A DNA stretch of 64,000 nucleotides, taken from NCBI RefSeq assembly GCF_014646095.1, contig NZ_BMMU01000019.1, positions 15,525 through 79,524 of the forward strand. The letters are read 5' to 3'. The stretch is from Streptomyces lacrimifluminis (lineage in GTDB: Bacteria; Actinomycetota; Actinomycetes; Streptomycetales; Streptomycetaceae). The translations under genes were made by a program, and so were the position numbers. Under the pieces are notes generated by a model. That model saw nothing but the letters and a program-made list of their open reading frames with translations, ran no database searches and was not told where the DNA came from. Positions 31,461 to 40,112 of this stretch are shown in pieces; positions within the stretch are counted from its first letter, which is position 1, and the number at the start of each line of letters is the position of its first letter.

Positions 31461-33710
31461 TTACCGCGGCCCCAGGTCGAGGACGCGGTCTTCTCCGGCG
31501 ACGAGATCGAGCGTGCGTGCGCCGGAGGAAGTTCTGAGGTCGATCCGGTGGCTGCGGGTGGGGCGTACGACGGCGTGGCCCCGCCCCGGTCCCCAGTCGA
31601 GGTCCACCTCCGCGCCGAACCGCGTCCGTACGCCCCGGAGTCGCCCGGTGGGGCAGGCCGTCGGCAGCGCGGGCAGGAGGACCAGCCGGTCGGGGGTCGA
31701 CTGGATGAGCGCCTCGATGAGCACGGCGGGCAGGGTGTGGGCGGCGTCCGCGTTGTAGACGTCCCGTCCCGGGTAGTGGGCGCTCATCAGGGAGGCGTGG
31801 AAGAAGTCGCCGTCGAGCACCTGGCCGAGGGCGTGGGTCACCCGTTCGCCGTCGCGGAGGCGGGCGGCGATCAGCGCGTGGTGCAGGTGCCCGTGGGCCG
31901 AGTCGTTCTCGGCGCCCCGGAGTTGGAGGGCGCGGTACGCGGCGGCGGCGAGGTCGGGGGTGTCGTACGGGTTGATCTCGTCGAGGGGCCAGACACCGTA
32001 GAGATGGCTGAGGTGCCGGTGGTCGTAGGTGTCCTCCAGGTCGGGCCAGGCCCATTCGGCGAGCGCGCCGTCGGCGTTGATCCGGTGCGGTGGGAGCCGG
32101 TCGGCCAACGCCCGCCAGCGGTCGGCCCGTTCGGGGTCGTCGGGGTGGTGGTCGGCGGCGGCGAGCAGGGCGTGCCGGGCCGCCGAGAGGTCCATGGCCG
32201 CGTTGACCGCTCCCCAGCTCGCGTTGGCGGGACGGTTCTCGGGCGAGTAGGAGGGGACGACGACGAGGCGGCCGTGGGGGTCGGTACGGGTGAGGAAGTC
32301 CTCGTAGAACAGGGCGACTTCGGCGAGCAGGGCGGCCGTGCGCGGGTCGCGGACGCCCTCGGTGTCGTCGTGGTCGACGAGCGGCTTGAGCAGCCAGTCG
32401 GCGCCGGCGGTCCACAGGTGGAGCGGGTACTCGCGGCTGAAGTGGTACGTCAGCCCGGACTCTCCGTCGGTGTGTGCGGGCGCGGCAACGCCTCGGGCGC
32501 CGAAGACCGCGCGGGCGTTCTGCCGCCAGTCGTCGACCTGACGGTGGATCAGCGAGGCGTGGGCCCGGATGACTTCGGGGAGCGCTCCGGCCGCGGCCGA
32601 CGCGGTCTGGAGGTTGAGGTTGGCGTCGGTGGTGAACGCGCCGGACCATGCGGTGTTCCAGTCGCCGGTCCACAGACCGAGCAGGCGGGGCGGGCACATT
32701 CCACTGGCGGAGAGCAGGTGATAGCGCCCGGCGGCGAAGAGCCGTTCCAGGAGGGCCGGGCTCTTGGCGCGGGTGAGCAACGCGGCGCCGGGCAGGCAGC
32801 GTTCGGTCTCGTCGGCGGCGAGGTCGAGTGTGACGCGCTGGTAGGCGGTGCGGTGGAGGGGGATGTGGCGGGCGAGGAGACGGTTGTACGTCCGATCCCC
32901 CGGCCCCGGCTCGCCGTCCACGTCCGGCAGCAGTTCCCGCAGGGCGCGGGCGTGGTCCGCCGGGTCGAGTTCGCCGAGGTGCCGGACGACGCGGGTCAGC
33001 AGCAGCACGGACTCCGCGCCCTCGACCCGGACTCCGGGCGGGGTGAGGGTCGTGTCCCCGCCCGTGGGCACCACGAGGGTCACCCCGGTGTACGCGCGGT
33101 CGCTGTCCGGGTAGCGGGCGCGGAGGGTGAGCAGGGCACCCTCGGGGGTGCGCACCACGCTGTGGCCGACGCCCAACTCCGGTGGGGCGCCCGGGAGCCG
33201 GTGGTCCAGGTCGATGTCGAGGGTGAGGCCGGGGCCGCCTACGGCAGCGCCGGTGACGTACTGGACGATGACGTCGTCCGCGCGGGACACGAAGACCCGG
33301 CTGCGCCAGCCCTCGCACCCGGCGTCGGTGACCCCGGTGGTGAAGTCGACGGACCGCCGGTACTCACGCCCCTCCCCCGCGGGCGCCCCTCCGCACAGCC
33401 GCACCTGGAACGCCGGGTGGAAGGGCTGCACCCACTGCAGTTCCCGCCCGTCGGTGAAGCTCTCGGCGGCGGTGGTCTCCCCGGCCAGCAACCGGTCCTG
33501 GATGGAGCCGAGTCGGTCCGCCAGCTGCGGCGGCCGTGCGTGTTCGCCGCCGTTCGGGCGGACGAGGGTGTGGTGCGTGACGATGACACGGTCGTTCTCC
33601 GGGTCGCCGAACACGAGGGCGCCATGGCGGCCGTTGCCGCTCAGATAGCCGTCCTCCCAGCGGGCGGCGGGGCGTGGCTCCCAGGTTCCGTGGACGGGCC
33701 CGTCGGTCAT
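31461..33710 (-). CDS. GH95 alpha-L-fucosidase
   Basis: A 749-residue family 95 hydrolase with no signal peptide, so intracellular. It removes alpha-1,2-linked fucose (or galactose) from xyloglucan side chains. The N-terminal beta domain begins RWEDGYLSGNGRHGALVFGD. The catalytic (alpha/alpha)6 barrel contains TDANLNLQTAS with the two assisting Asn residues (Asn364 and Asn366) and PSYSPENRP with the presumed acid Glu491. The C-terminal beta domain ends the protein. The ATG overlaps the GH42 stop by four bases (33707-33710), so both are translated together. Confidence 0.87.
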   Translation of the reverse strand: MTDGPVHGTWEPRPAARWEDGYLSGNGRHGALVFGDPENDRVIVTHHTLVRPNGGEHARPPQLADRLGSIQDRLLAGETTAAESFTDGRELQWVQPFHPAFQVRLCGGAPAGEGREYRRSVDFTTGVTDAGCEGWRSRVFVSRADDVIVQYVTGAAVGGPGLTLDIDLDHRLPGAPPELGVGHSVVRTPEGALLTLRARYPDSDRAYTGVTLVVPTGGDTTLTPPGVRVEGAESVLLLTRVVRHLGELDPADHARALRELLPDVDGEPGPGDRTYNRLLARHIPLHRTAYQRVTLDLAADETERCLPGAALLTRAKSPALLERLFAAGRYHLLSASGMCPPRLLGLWTGDWNTAWSGAFTTDANLNLQTASAAAGALPEVIRAHASLIHRQVDDWRQNARAVFGARGVAAPAHTDGESGLTYHFSREYPLHLWTAGADWLLKPLVDHDDTEGVRDPRTAALLAEVALFYEDFLTRTDPHGRLVVVPSYSPENRPANASWGAVNAAMDLSAARHALLAAADHHPDDPERADRWRALADRLPPHRINADGALAEWAWPDLEDTYDHRHLSHLYGVWPLDEINPYDTPDLAAAAYRALQLRGAENDSAHGHLHHALIAARLRDGERVTHALGQVLDGDFFHASLMSAHYPGRDVYNADAAHTLPAVLIEALIQSTPDRLVLLPALPTACPTGRLRGVRTRFGAEVDLDWGPGRGHAVVRPTRSHRIDLRTSSGARTLDLVAGEDRVLDLGPR

Positions 33711-35671
33711 GGCTTCAGCACCGCCACTCCGTACCGGCCCAGCGAGACCTCGTCCATGACGACGGCGCCGGTCAGCAGGTCCCGGTGGACGCCGGGCACC
33801 TGGACGGTCACCGGATCGGGCCCGTGGTTGAGCACGAAGAGCAGCTCGCCTCGCCTGACCGCCTCGACCCCGGCGGGCAGCGCGTCCAGCACCGGTCGGA
33901 CGCCCGCGTCGGCACCGATCCGCGTGAGAAGGTCGCGCAGTGCGTCCGGCTCGGGGAGCGTGGAGACGTACCAGGCGCGGCCCTTGCGCAGCACCGCCGG
34001 CAGGCCGTCGAGTTCGCCGCCCTTGTACGGGGTGACCTCGTCGGCGCCGTCGGCCTCCAGCTCCTCGGACCACAAGTGCCCCTGGAATCCGTCCACTTCG
34101 ACGGTCTCTCCCGCGTCGAGCGGCCACCACTCGTGCAGGGTGCCCAGCCCGCACAGCTCGCGCAGCCGGGCGTCCATGCCGCCGGGCCGTACCCGGTCGT
34201 CCTCGTCGGCGACTCCGGTCAGGAACCCGCAGACGAGGGTACCGCCACCGCGTACGTAGGCCAGGAGGTTGTCGATCGCCGCGTCCGTGAGCAGATACAA
34301 CTGCGGTACGACGACGAGCCGGTAGGCCGACAGGTCGTGCTCGGGGTGGGCGAAGTCCGTCGCGAGGTGCGCTTCCCACAGCGCCCGGTGCCAGGCCCCT
34401 ACGACCTGCGGGTAGTCCGCCTCCGAGGAGAGCCGACCTTCCTGGGCGGCGCCCCACCAGGCATGCCAGTCGTGCAGCACGGCGATGTCGTTGGCGGTGT
34501 GACTGCTCGTCACTTCACCGCTGATGGCGGCGAGTTCGGCGCCGAGCTGTTTGACCTCCTGGAAGGTGCGGCCCTGTTCGCCGGCGTGGCTGACCATGCC
34601 GGAGTGGAACTTCTCGGCGCCCTGCCGGGACTGGCGCCACTGGAAGTAGCAGACGGCGTCGGCCCCGCGCGCCACCGCCTGGAGCGACCAGAGGCGGTTG
34701 AGGCCTCGCGGCTTGGGGTGGTTGACGCCGCGCCAGTTGACCGGGCCGGCCGCCTGTTCCATCAGCATCCACGGGCCGCGTGCCTGCGAACGCGTCATGT
34801 CCTGGACGAGTGCGCCCTGTTGGCCGCCGAACGGATCGCGCGGATCGGAGTAGATGTCGACCGATACGACGTCCTCCTCCTGGGCCCAGCGCCAGGCGTC
34901 CTGTCCCGCCCACATCGGCATGAAGTTGGTGGTGACCGGGAGATGCGGGGTGTGGCGGCGGACGATGTCGCGTTCCGCGAGGTAGCACTCCAGGAGCGCG
35001 TCGGAGGTGAAGCGTTTGAAGTCGAGTACCTGGGTGGGGTTGCGCATGTAGTGCGGGAGGCGCGGCGGCAGGATCTCGTACCAGTCGCCGTACCCCTGGC
35101 TCCAGAACGCCGTTCCCCAGGCGGTGTTGAGAGCGTCCAGCGTCCCGTACCTGTCCTGGAGCCAGCGCCGGAAGGCGGCGGCCGACTCGTCGCCCCAGTC
35201 GTAGGTGCAGTACTCGTTGTTGATGTGCCACATGGTGAGGGCGGGGTGGCCGCCGTAGCGGGCAGCCAGGTCCTCGGTGATGGCGGCGGCGTAGCGGCGG
35301 TAGACGGCGCTGGAGTGCGAGAAGTGCTGGCGCCCGCCCCACCATTCGATCCGGCCGTCCTCGGCGATGGGCAGGGTCTCCGGGTGCAGCCGGCCCATCC
35401 AGGGCGGCGGCGAGGCGGTGGGCGTGGCGAGGACGACGCCGATGCCGCTGTCCTGCATCAGGTCCATCAGCTGGTCCAGCCAGCCGAACTCCCGCGCCCC
35501 GGGGCGGGGTTCGAGCTTCGCCCAGGAGAAGACGCCGAGCGTGACGGAGTTGACGCCGGCGTCCCTCATCAGCCGGACGTCCTCGGGCCAGGTCTCCTCG
35601 GGCCACTGCTCCGGGTTGTAGTCGCCGCCGAAGAGGATGCGCCCCCGGGTGGCGTCACCGAGCCCCGGCAT
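33707..35671 (-). CDS. GH42 beta-galactosidase
   Basis: A 654-residue family 42 enzyme, intracellular (no signal sequence). Residues 1-390 form the catalytic barrel beginning GGDYNPEQWPEETW, with the acid/base Glu153 in WHINNEY and the nucleophile Glu305 in WMLMEQAAG. A middle trimerisation domain and a short C-terminal beta domain follow. It removes galactose from xyloglucan oligosaccharides in this context. The start overlaps the GH74 stop by one base and its end overlaps GH95 by four, consistent with a single operon. Confidence 0.93.
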   Translation of the reverse strand: MPGLGDATRGRILFGGDYNPEQWPEETWPEDVRLMRDAGVNSVTLGVFSWAKLEPRPGAREFGWLDQLMDLMQDSGIGVVLATPTASPPPWMGRLHPETLPIAEDGRIEWWGGRQHFSHSSAVYRRYAAAITEDLAARYGGHPALTMWHINNEYCTYDWGDESAAAFRRWLQDRYGTLDALNTAWGTAFWSQGYGDWYEILPPRLPHYMRNPTQVLDFKRFTSDALLECYLAERDIVRRHTPHLPVTTNFMPMWAGQDAWRWAQEEDVVSVDIYSDPRDPFGGQQGALVQDMTRSQARGPWMLMEQAAGPVNWRGVNHPKPRGLNRLWSLQAVARGADAVCYFQWRQSRQGAEKFHSGMVSHAGEQGRTFQEVKQLGAELAAISGEVTSSHTANDIAVLHDWHAWWGAAQEGRLSSEADYPQVVGAWHRALWEAHLATDFAHPEHDLSAYRLVVVPQLYLLTDAAIDNLLAYVRGGGTLVCGFLTGVADEDDRVRPGGMDARLRELCGLGTLHEWWPLDAGETVEVDGFQGHLWSEELEADGADEVTPYKGGELDGLPAVLRKGRAWYVSTLPEPDALRDLLTRIGADAGVRPVLDALPAGVEAVRRGELLFVLNHGPDPVTVQVPGVHRDLLTGAVVMDEVSLGRYGVAVLKP

Positions 35672-37902
35672 CAGACGGGGTCCCCGTACTGGATGCCCCG
35701 ACCGTTGGTGGCGAGGTAGACGCGGCCGTGGATCCGCGGGTCGCCGGTGATCGCCTCACCGGTCCATCCCCACTGATGGGCGTCGTCGTTGATCCGCGTC
35801 CAGGTCTTCGCCTCGTCGTCGGAGCGGTAGACGGCGGTGATGGTGTCGGTGGCACCGACCAGGTAGATCGCCGGATAGGTGGCGCCCCTGGCCGCCTTGC
35901 CGAATCCGAGTGTGTGCGACGCCCAGCAGCTGGCGACCTTGACGAAGGTGGCTCCCCCGTCGGTCGACCGGTGGAGCCCGTTCACCTTGCAGCTCAGCCA
36001 CAGGTCGCCGGAGCGTCCGGGTGCCGCGACCAGCTCGAACTGACTGTCACCGGAGGGCAGTCCGCCCGCCCGGGCGGTGAACGTGAGGCCGCTGTCGGTG
36101 CTGGCGTACAGCGTTCCCGTGTCGGTGTCGTAGGCGTAGAAGCGCTTCGGGTCGGCCGGGTCGGCGACGGGCGTGGCGCCCTTCGGGACGGAGGCGACCT
36201 CGGACCAGGTCGTGCCGTTGTCCGTGGAGCGCTGGGCCGGGTACTTCGAGCCGTCCCAGTGCACGAAGGTCCACAGCAGCACGCTGCCGTCGGCGTTGGT
36301 GGCGATCGGCCCCGGTGCGTCCTTGGCGATGGCGGGCTGGGTGGCGAAGGGTGCCCAGCCGCACCCGCCGTCGTTCGAGAAGGCACCGTTGCCGTTGTCG
36401 CCCCAGCCTGTCCGGACGACGTACGACGGCTTGGCGGCGGCCTGGGCGATTCCGGTCGCCGTTCCGAACACGGGGTTCGACGCCATGCCGCGCGACGGGG
36501 ACGCCGTGAGCCGCTCGTGGTACATCACACCGATGTCCCCGAGTGCGCTGAGCAGGTGCGCCTCCCCGACCGGGGGCGAGATCAGCTGGCGCACGGACGT
36601 CTCCTCCAGGCCGCGGATCTGCGGGGCCCAGTGCTTGAGGTCGCGGGTGCCGTAGAGGGTCGCGCCGGTCCCGAAGACGATGTGCCGGGAGTCGAAGGGG
36701 TCGAGGGCGAGCGCCTGGATCCACCAGCCGAACTTGGGCTTGTCGTTGCCCCAGTTGAGGAAGGGGGTCTCGGACACGTCCATGACGGCTCTGTCCTTGA
36801 GGGACGTCCAGGTACGGCCGCCGTTCGTGGAGCGGAACACCGTGTCGATGTCGGCCCAGCGGTTGTTGGTGGAGACGACGAGGGTGCCGGCCCGGCAGGC
36901 GTCGACGGCGACTCCGCCGTAGGCGAAGGTGTCGGCGGAGCCGTCGGCGGTGGTCCCGCCCGGCAGAGCCGGGGTCACGTCCGTCCAACTACCGGTCGTG
37001 GTGCGCAACTTGTGCACACTGCCGTCGGACTGGCCGTTGGGCCCGGGCGCGTTGCCGTACGTCACGTACAGGTCGCGGGTGTGCTTGTCGTAGGCGGCGC
37101 GGATCGGGACCTTGGCGGAGGTGGCACCGACGGGCTGGCCGGGTACGGCTTCCCAGGTCGTGCCGTCGGAGGTGCGGTAGAGGTTGGCCGTACCGGCGGT
37201 TCCCCCGCCGTCGCCGTCGCCCCACCCCGCGTAGACGGTACGGCCGGCCGCGACCAGGAAGACGACGCCCTGGCCGCTCGCGCTCGGGGTGGCGGGGAAG
37301 GTGCTCACGGGGGCCCAGGTCGCGCCCCGGTCGGTGGACCTGAGGAGTCCGTCGTGCCGGGTGCCCAGCCACAGGGTGTCGCTGTCCCGGGGGTCGACCA
37401 GCAGCCGCTCACCGGCGCCGCGCCCGTCCTCGTTGGCCCCGAGCTTCACCGTCAGGTCGGTTCGGGCCCAGGTCGCCCCCCGGTCCTCGGACCGCAGGAC
37501 CGCGCCGTTTCCGGCCCACGACTGGGCGTAGGTCCCGAGGGAGAGGTACACCCGGTCGGGGTGCGCGGGATCGACGGCGATCGCCTCGACCCCGAGGAGG
37601 TTCCAGTCGTCCCACCCGAGGTGGTCGGTGAGCGCGGTCCAGCGGGCGGCGCGCTCGTCCCACCGGTAGGCGCCGCCGATGTCGGTACGGGCGTAGGCGA
37701 GCCCCCGTACGGAGGGATGGAACAGCACACCGGTGACGAACCCGGTGCCGCCGATGACGGCGGTGCGCCAGCGATAGGCGCGCACCGGCGCGGCAGCGGG
37801 AGCCGCCTGGGCCGCCGTACCGGACAGGGGCACGGCGGAGACCGCGGCAACGGCGGCGGTCGCGGCAAGAACGGCACGTCTACTCGGACGGGACGCAGGC
37901 AT
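35671..37902 (-). CDS. Secreted GH74 endo-xyloglucanase
   Basis: A 743-residue extracellular family 74 enzyme. The Tat/Sec signal (MPASRPSRRAVLAATAAVAA) is followed by the two tandem seven-bladed beta-propellers. Catalytic Asp74 lies in ARTDIGGAYRW, and the second catalytic Asp is in ALDPFDSRH (401-405). Multiple Asp-box-like RSTDRGATW/RSTDGGATF repeats mark the blades. It cleaves the xyloglucan backbone and is the locus's most diagnostic gene. No binding module is visible. Start ATG 37902 follows an AGATCGAGGTAAGTC region. It is 170 bases downstream of the permease pair. Confidence 0.95.
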   Translation of the reverse strand: MPASRPSRRAVLAATAAVAAVSAVPLSGTAAQAAPAAAPVRAYRWRTAVIGGTGFVTGVLFHPSVRGLAYARTDIGGAYRWDERAARWTALTDHLGWDDWNLLGVEAIAVDPAHPDRVYLSLGTYAQSWAGNGAVLRSEDRGATWARTDLTVKLGANEDGRGAGERLLVDPRDSDTLWLGTRHDGLLRSTDRGATWAPVSTFPATPSASGQGVVFLVAAGRTVYAGWGDGDGGGTAGTANLYRTSDGTTWEAVPGQPVGATSAKVPIRAAYDKHTRDLYVTYGNAPGPNGQSDGSVHKLRTTTGSWTDVTPALPGGTTADGSADTFAYGGVAVDACRAGTLVVSTNNRWADIDTVFRSTNGGRTWTSLKDRAVMDVSETPFLNWGNDKPKFGWWIQALALDPFDSRHIVFGTGATLYGTRDLKHWAPQIRGLEETSVRQLISPPVGEAHLLSALGDIGVMYHERLTASPSRGMASNPVFGTATGIAQAAAKPSYVVRTGWGDNGNGAFSNDGGCGWAPFATQPAIAKDAPGPIATNADGSVLLWTFVHWDGSKYPAQRSTDNGTTWSEVASVPKGATPVADPADPKRFYAYDTDTGTLYASTDSGLTFTARAGGLPSGDSQFELVAAPGRSGDLWLSCKVNGLHRSTDGGATFVKVASCWASHTLGFGKAARGATYPAIYLVGATDTITAVYRSDDEAKTWTRINDDAHQWGWTGEAITGDPRIHGRVYLATNGRGIQYGDPV

Positions 37903-37938
37903 GACTTACCTCGATCTGAAGAAAGGGGGAGGGAAACG

Positions 37939-37957
37939 CGCGCCCCATAGGGGCGCG
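37939..37957. repeat. GC-rich hairpin between permease and GH74 genes
   Basis: CGCGCCCC (37939-37946) pairs with GGGGCGCG (37950-37957) around an ATA loop, 36 bases upstream of the GH74 start codon. This is a copy of a Streptomyces intergenic repeat also seen near 29285 and 54795. It may act as a weak terminator or transcript stabiliser that sets different expression of transporter and hydrolase genes. Confidence 0.55.
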
Positions 37958-38072
37958 GGGCTGTGACATGTGCGGCTCCTCCGCGTGGGGCGCGGTCAAC
38001 CACAACGCACCCACAGCCACCACCGGACCGCAGGAGGCACCCCAAGCCGTGACCAAAGAAGAAAACCGACCG

Positions 38073-39023
38073 TCAGCCCTTGACGGCCCCGGTCAACATG
38101 CCCTTCTTGAAGTGCTTCTGGACGAAGGGCGAGAGGAAGGCGACGGGCAGCAGAGCCAGCACCATGACCGCCATCTGTACGGCGAGTGCGGAGAGCTGAC
38201 CCGTTTTGATGGCCTGGCCCATGCCGACCGGGGGCTCCTGCTTCTGGACGAGCTGGATCATGACGTTCTGCAGCGGCATCATGTCCTGGTCACTCAGGTA
38301 GAGCGACGCGTTGAACCAGGCGCTCCAGTAGCCGACGGCGTAGAAGAGCGTGATCACCGCGATGACGGCGCGGGAGAGCGGGATCACGATCTGCCAGAGG
38401 ATCCGCCAGTCCCCCGCCCCGTCGATCCGCGCGCTGTCGGTGAGCTCCGGCGAGATGCTCATGAAGAACGCCCGCAGGACCAGGATGTTGAAGACACTGA
38501 CCGCGCTCGGCAGGATCAGCGCCAGGTACGAGTCCGTGAGCCCCAGGGACTGCACGAGCAGATAGGTGGGGATGAGGCCGGCGCCGAAGAACATCGTCGC
38601 CAGCAGGATCATCAGGAACCAGCGGTGCGCGACGGACCCGATGCGGGAGAGCCCGTACGCGGCGAGGATGGACACCGTCATCGAGAACACCGTGCCGACG
38701 AGCGTGATGCCCAGGCTGACGAGGGTGGCGCGGGTGACCTGGCCTCCGCTCAGCAGCTCCTGGTAGGCGATGAAGGTGATGCCCTTGGGGATCACCACCA
38801 GGCCGCCGGCCTCGCTGATGTCCTGCTTCGAGGACAGACTGGTGACGACGACGATCCACAGCGGGAACAGGACGGCGAAGCAGGCGATGGCCAGGACGAT
38901 GCCTTTGCCGGCGAGTCCGGCCTTGTGGGGCTCCTCCTCCCAGACGGGCCTCGGCGGTGCGGCCCAGCGTCCGGGAGCCTTCGGGCCGGGGGCCTTCGGC
39001 CGTTCCTCGGTGACAGCGCTCAC
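38073..39023 (-). CDS. ABC transporter permease (carbohydrate uptake CUT1, LplC/YtcP-like)
   Basis: A 316-residue integral membrane protein with about six transmembrane helices (GKGIVLAIACFAVLFPLWIV opens the first). The conserved permease loop appears as ELTDSARIDGAGDWRILWQI. It is the second permease of a sugar importer and pairs with the gene just upstream. GTG 39023 is chosen because it overlaps the upstream stop (GTGA). A longer frame reading through that gene is not real. No ABC ATPase is encoded nearby. Confidence 0.93.
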   Translation of the reverse strand: MSAVTEERPKAPGPKAPGRWAAPPRPVWEEEPHKAGLAGKGIVLAIACFAVLFPLWIVVVTSLSSKQDISEAGGLVVIPKGITFIAYQELLSGGQVTRATLVSLGITLVGTVFSMTVSILAAYGLSRIGSVAHRWFLMILLATMFFGAGLIPTYLLVQSLGLTDSYLALILPSAVSVFNILVLRAFFMSISPELTDSARIDGAGDWRILWQIVIPLSRAVIAVITLFYAVGYWSAWFNASLYLSDQDMMPLQNVMIQLVQKQEPPVGMGQAIKTGQLSALAVQMAVMVLALLPVAFLSPFVQKHFKKGMLTGAVKG

Positions 39024-40108
39024 TTCTTGTACACCCCCTGCTCGCCCATGAGATGGGCGACCTTGTTCGCGGCGAGGACGAGGCCGAGACTGACCACGCC
39101 CTTGATCAGGCCCGCGGCTGCCGCGTAACTGAACTCCTGGTTGCGGACGCCGTTCCACCACACGAAGGTGTCGAGCACTTCCGCCGCGCCCGGCCCCACC
39201 GCGTCTCGCTGCAGCAGGATCTGTTCGAAGCCGACCGTGAGCGCGTCACCGACCCGCAGCACCAGAAGCAGGGCGATCACCGGGCGCAGTGCGGGCAGCG
39301 TGACGTGCCACATCCGGCGCCACCGGCCGGCCCCGTCCATCGCCGAGGCCTCGTACAGGTCGGGACTGACGGAGGCAAGCGCCGCGAGGAAGACGATGAT
39401 GCCCCAGCCGGCGTCCTTCCAGACGCCTTCCGCCGTCACCAGGAACTTGAAGATCCCCGGGTCGGTCATGAGGTCGAAGCCCTCGTAGCCGTGCTGGCGC
39501 AGGGTCTGCGCGATGATGCCCGCGCCGCCGAAGATCTGCTGGAAGACGGTGATGACCAGCACCCAGGAGAAGAAGTGCGGCAGGTAGAGAATCGCCTGCG
39601 ACACCGCCCGCACCCGAGGCCTGATCACGCTGTTGATGAGCAGCGCGAGCACGATCGGGATGGGGAAGAAGAGCAGCAGTTGGAGGGAGAACAGGACGAA
39701 GGTGTTCTGGACGGCGTCCCAGAACGCCGAGTCCTCGAAGATCCGCGAGAACTGCTCGAAGCCGACCCAGGGGCTGTGGAAGATCGCGACGAAGCCGTTG
39801 TCGCTGACGTACGGGTCGTACTCCTGGAAGGCGACGACGTTGCCCAGGATCGGTATGTAGTTGAAGACCAGGACGAGCAGGACGGCCGGCAGGGTCATCA
39901 GGATCAGCGTGCGGTCCCGCTTGAGGCGGGTCCTGAGCGTGCCGCCGTTCGCGGCCTTCTTCAGGGCCTTCTTCTCGGCCTTGGAGACACCGGAGGGCTT
40001 GGTGGGCTTGGCGGCCCTGCTCCCTCCGGCGGAGGGTTCGGCGGGGTCGTCCGTCGTCGACGACGGCGCGGTGCGCGCGGCGGCGCCCGGAGCGGTGCTG
40101 TGTGCCAC
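39020..40108 (-). CDS. ABC transporter permease (carbohydrate uptake CUT1, LplB-like)
   Basis: A 362-residue integral membrane protein. A Lys/Ala/Ser-rich cytoplasmic N-terminus of about 65 residues precedes the first helix (LMTLPAVLLVLVFNYIPILG). The permease loop appears as SPDLYEASAMDGAGRWRRMW. It is the first permease of the sugar importer, directly after the binding protein gene (4-base gap), and overlaps the second permease by four bases. Start GTG 40108. Confidence 0.93.
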   Translation of the reverse strand: MAHSTAPGAAARTAPSSTTDDPAEPSAGGSRAAKPTKPSGVSKAEKKALKKAANGGTLRTRLKRDRTLILMTLPAVLLVLVFNYIPILGNVVAFQEYDPYVSDNGFVAIFHSPWVGFEQFSRIFEDSAFWDAVQNTFVLFSLQLLLFFPIPIVLALLINSVIRPRVRAVSQAILYLPHFFSWVLVITVFQQIFGGAGIIAQTLRQHGYEGFDLMTDPGIFKFLVTAEGVWKDAGWGIIVFLAALASVSPDLYEASAMDGAGRWRRMWHVTLPALRPVIALLLVLRVGDALTVGFEQILLQRDAVGPGAAEVLDTFVWWNGVRNQEFSYAAAAGLIKGVVSLGLVLAANKVAHLMGEQGVYKK

Positions 40109-40112
40109 GTCG

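Noticed and set aside
30661..33318. Single long minus-strand frame joining GH12 and a region upstream
   Set aside because: The part above 31380 is an out-of-frame shadow of the GH95 gene. The GH12 gene begins at the ATG 31380 with its own signal peptide and ribosome-binding site.
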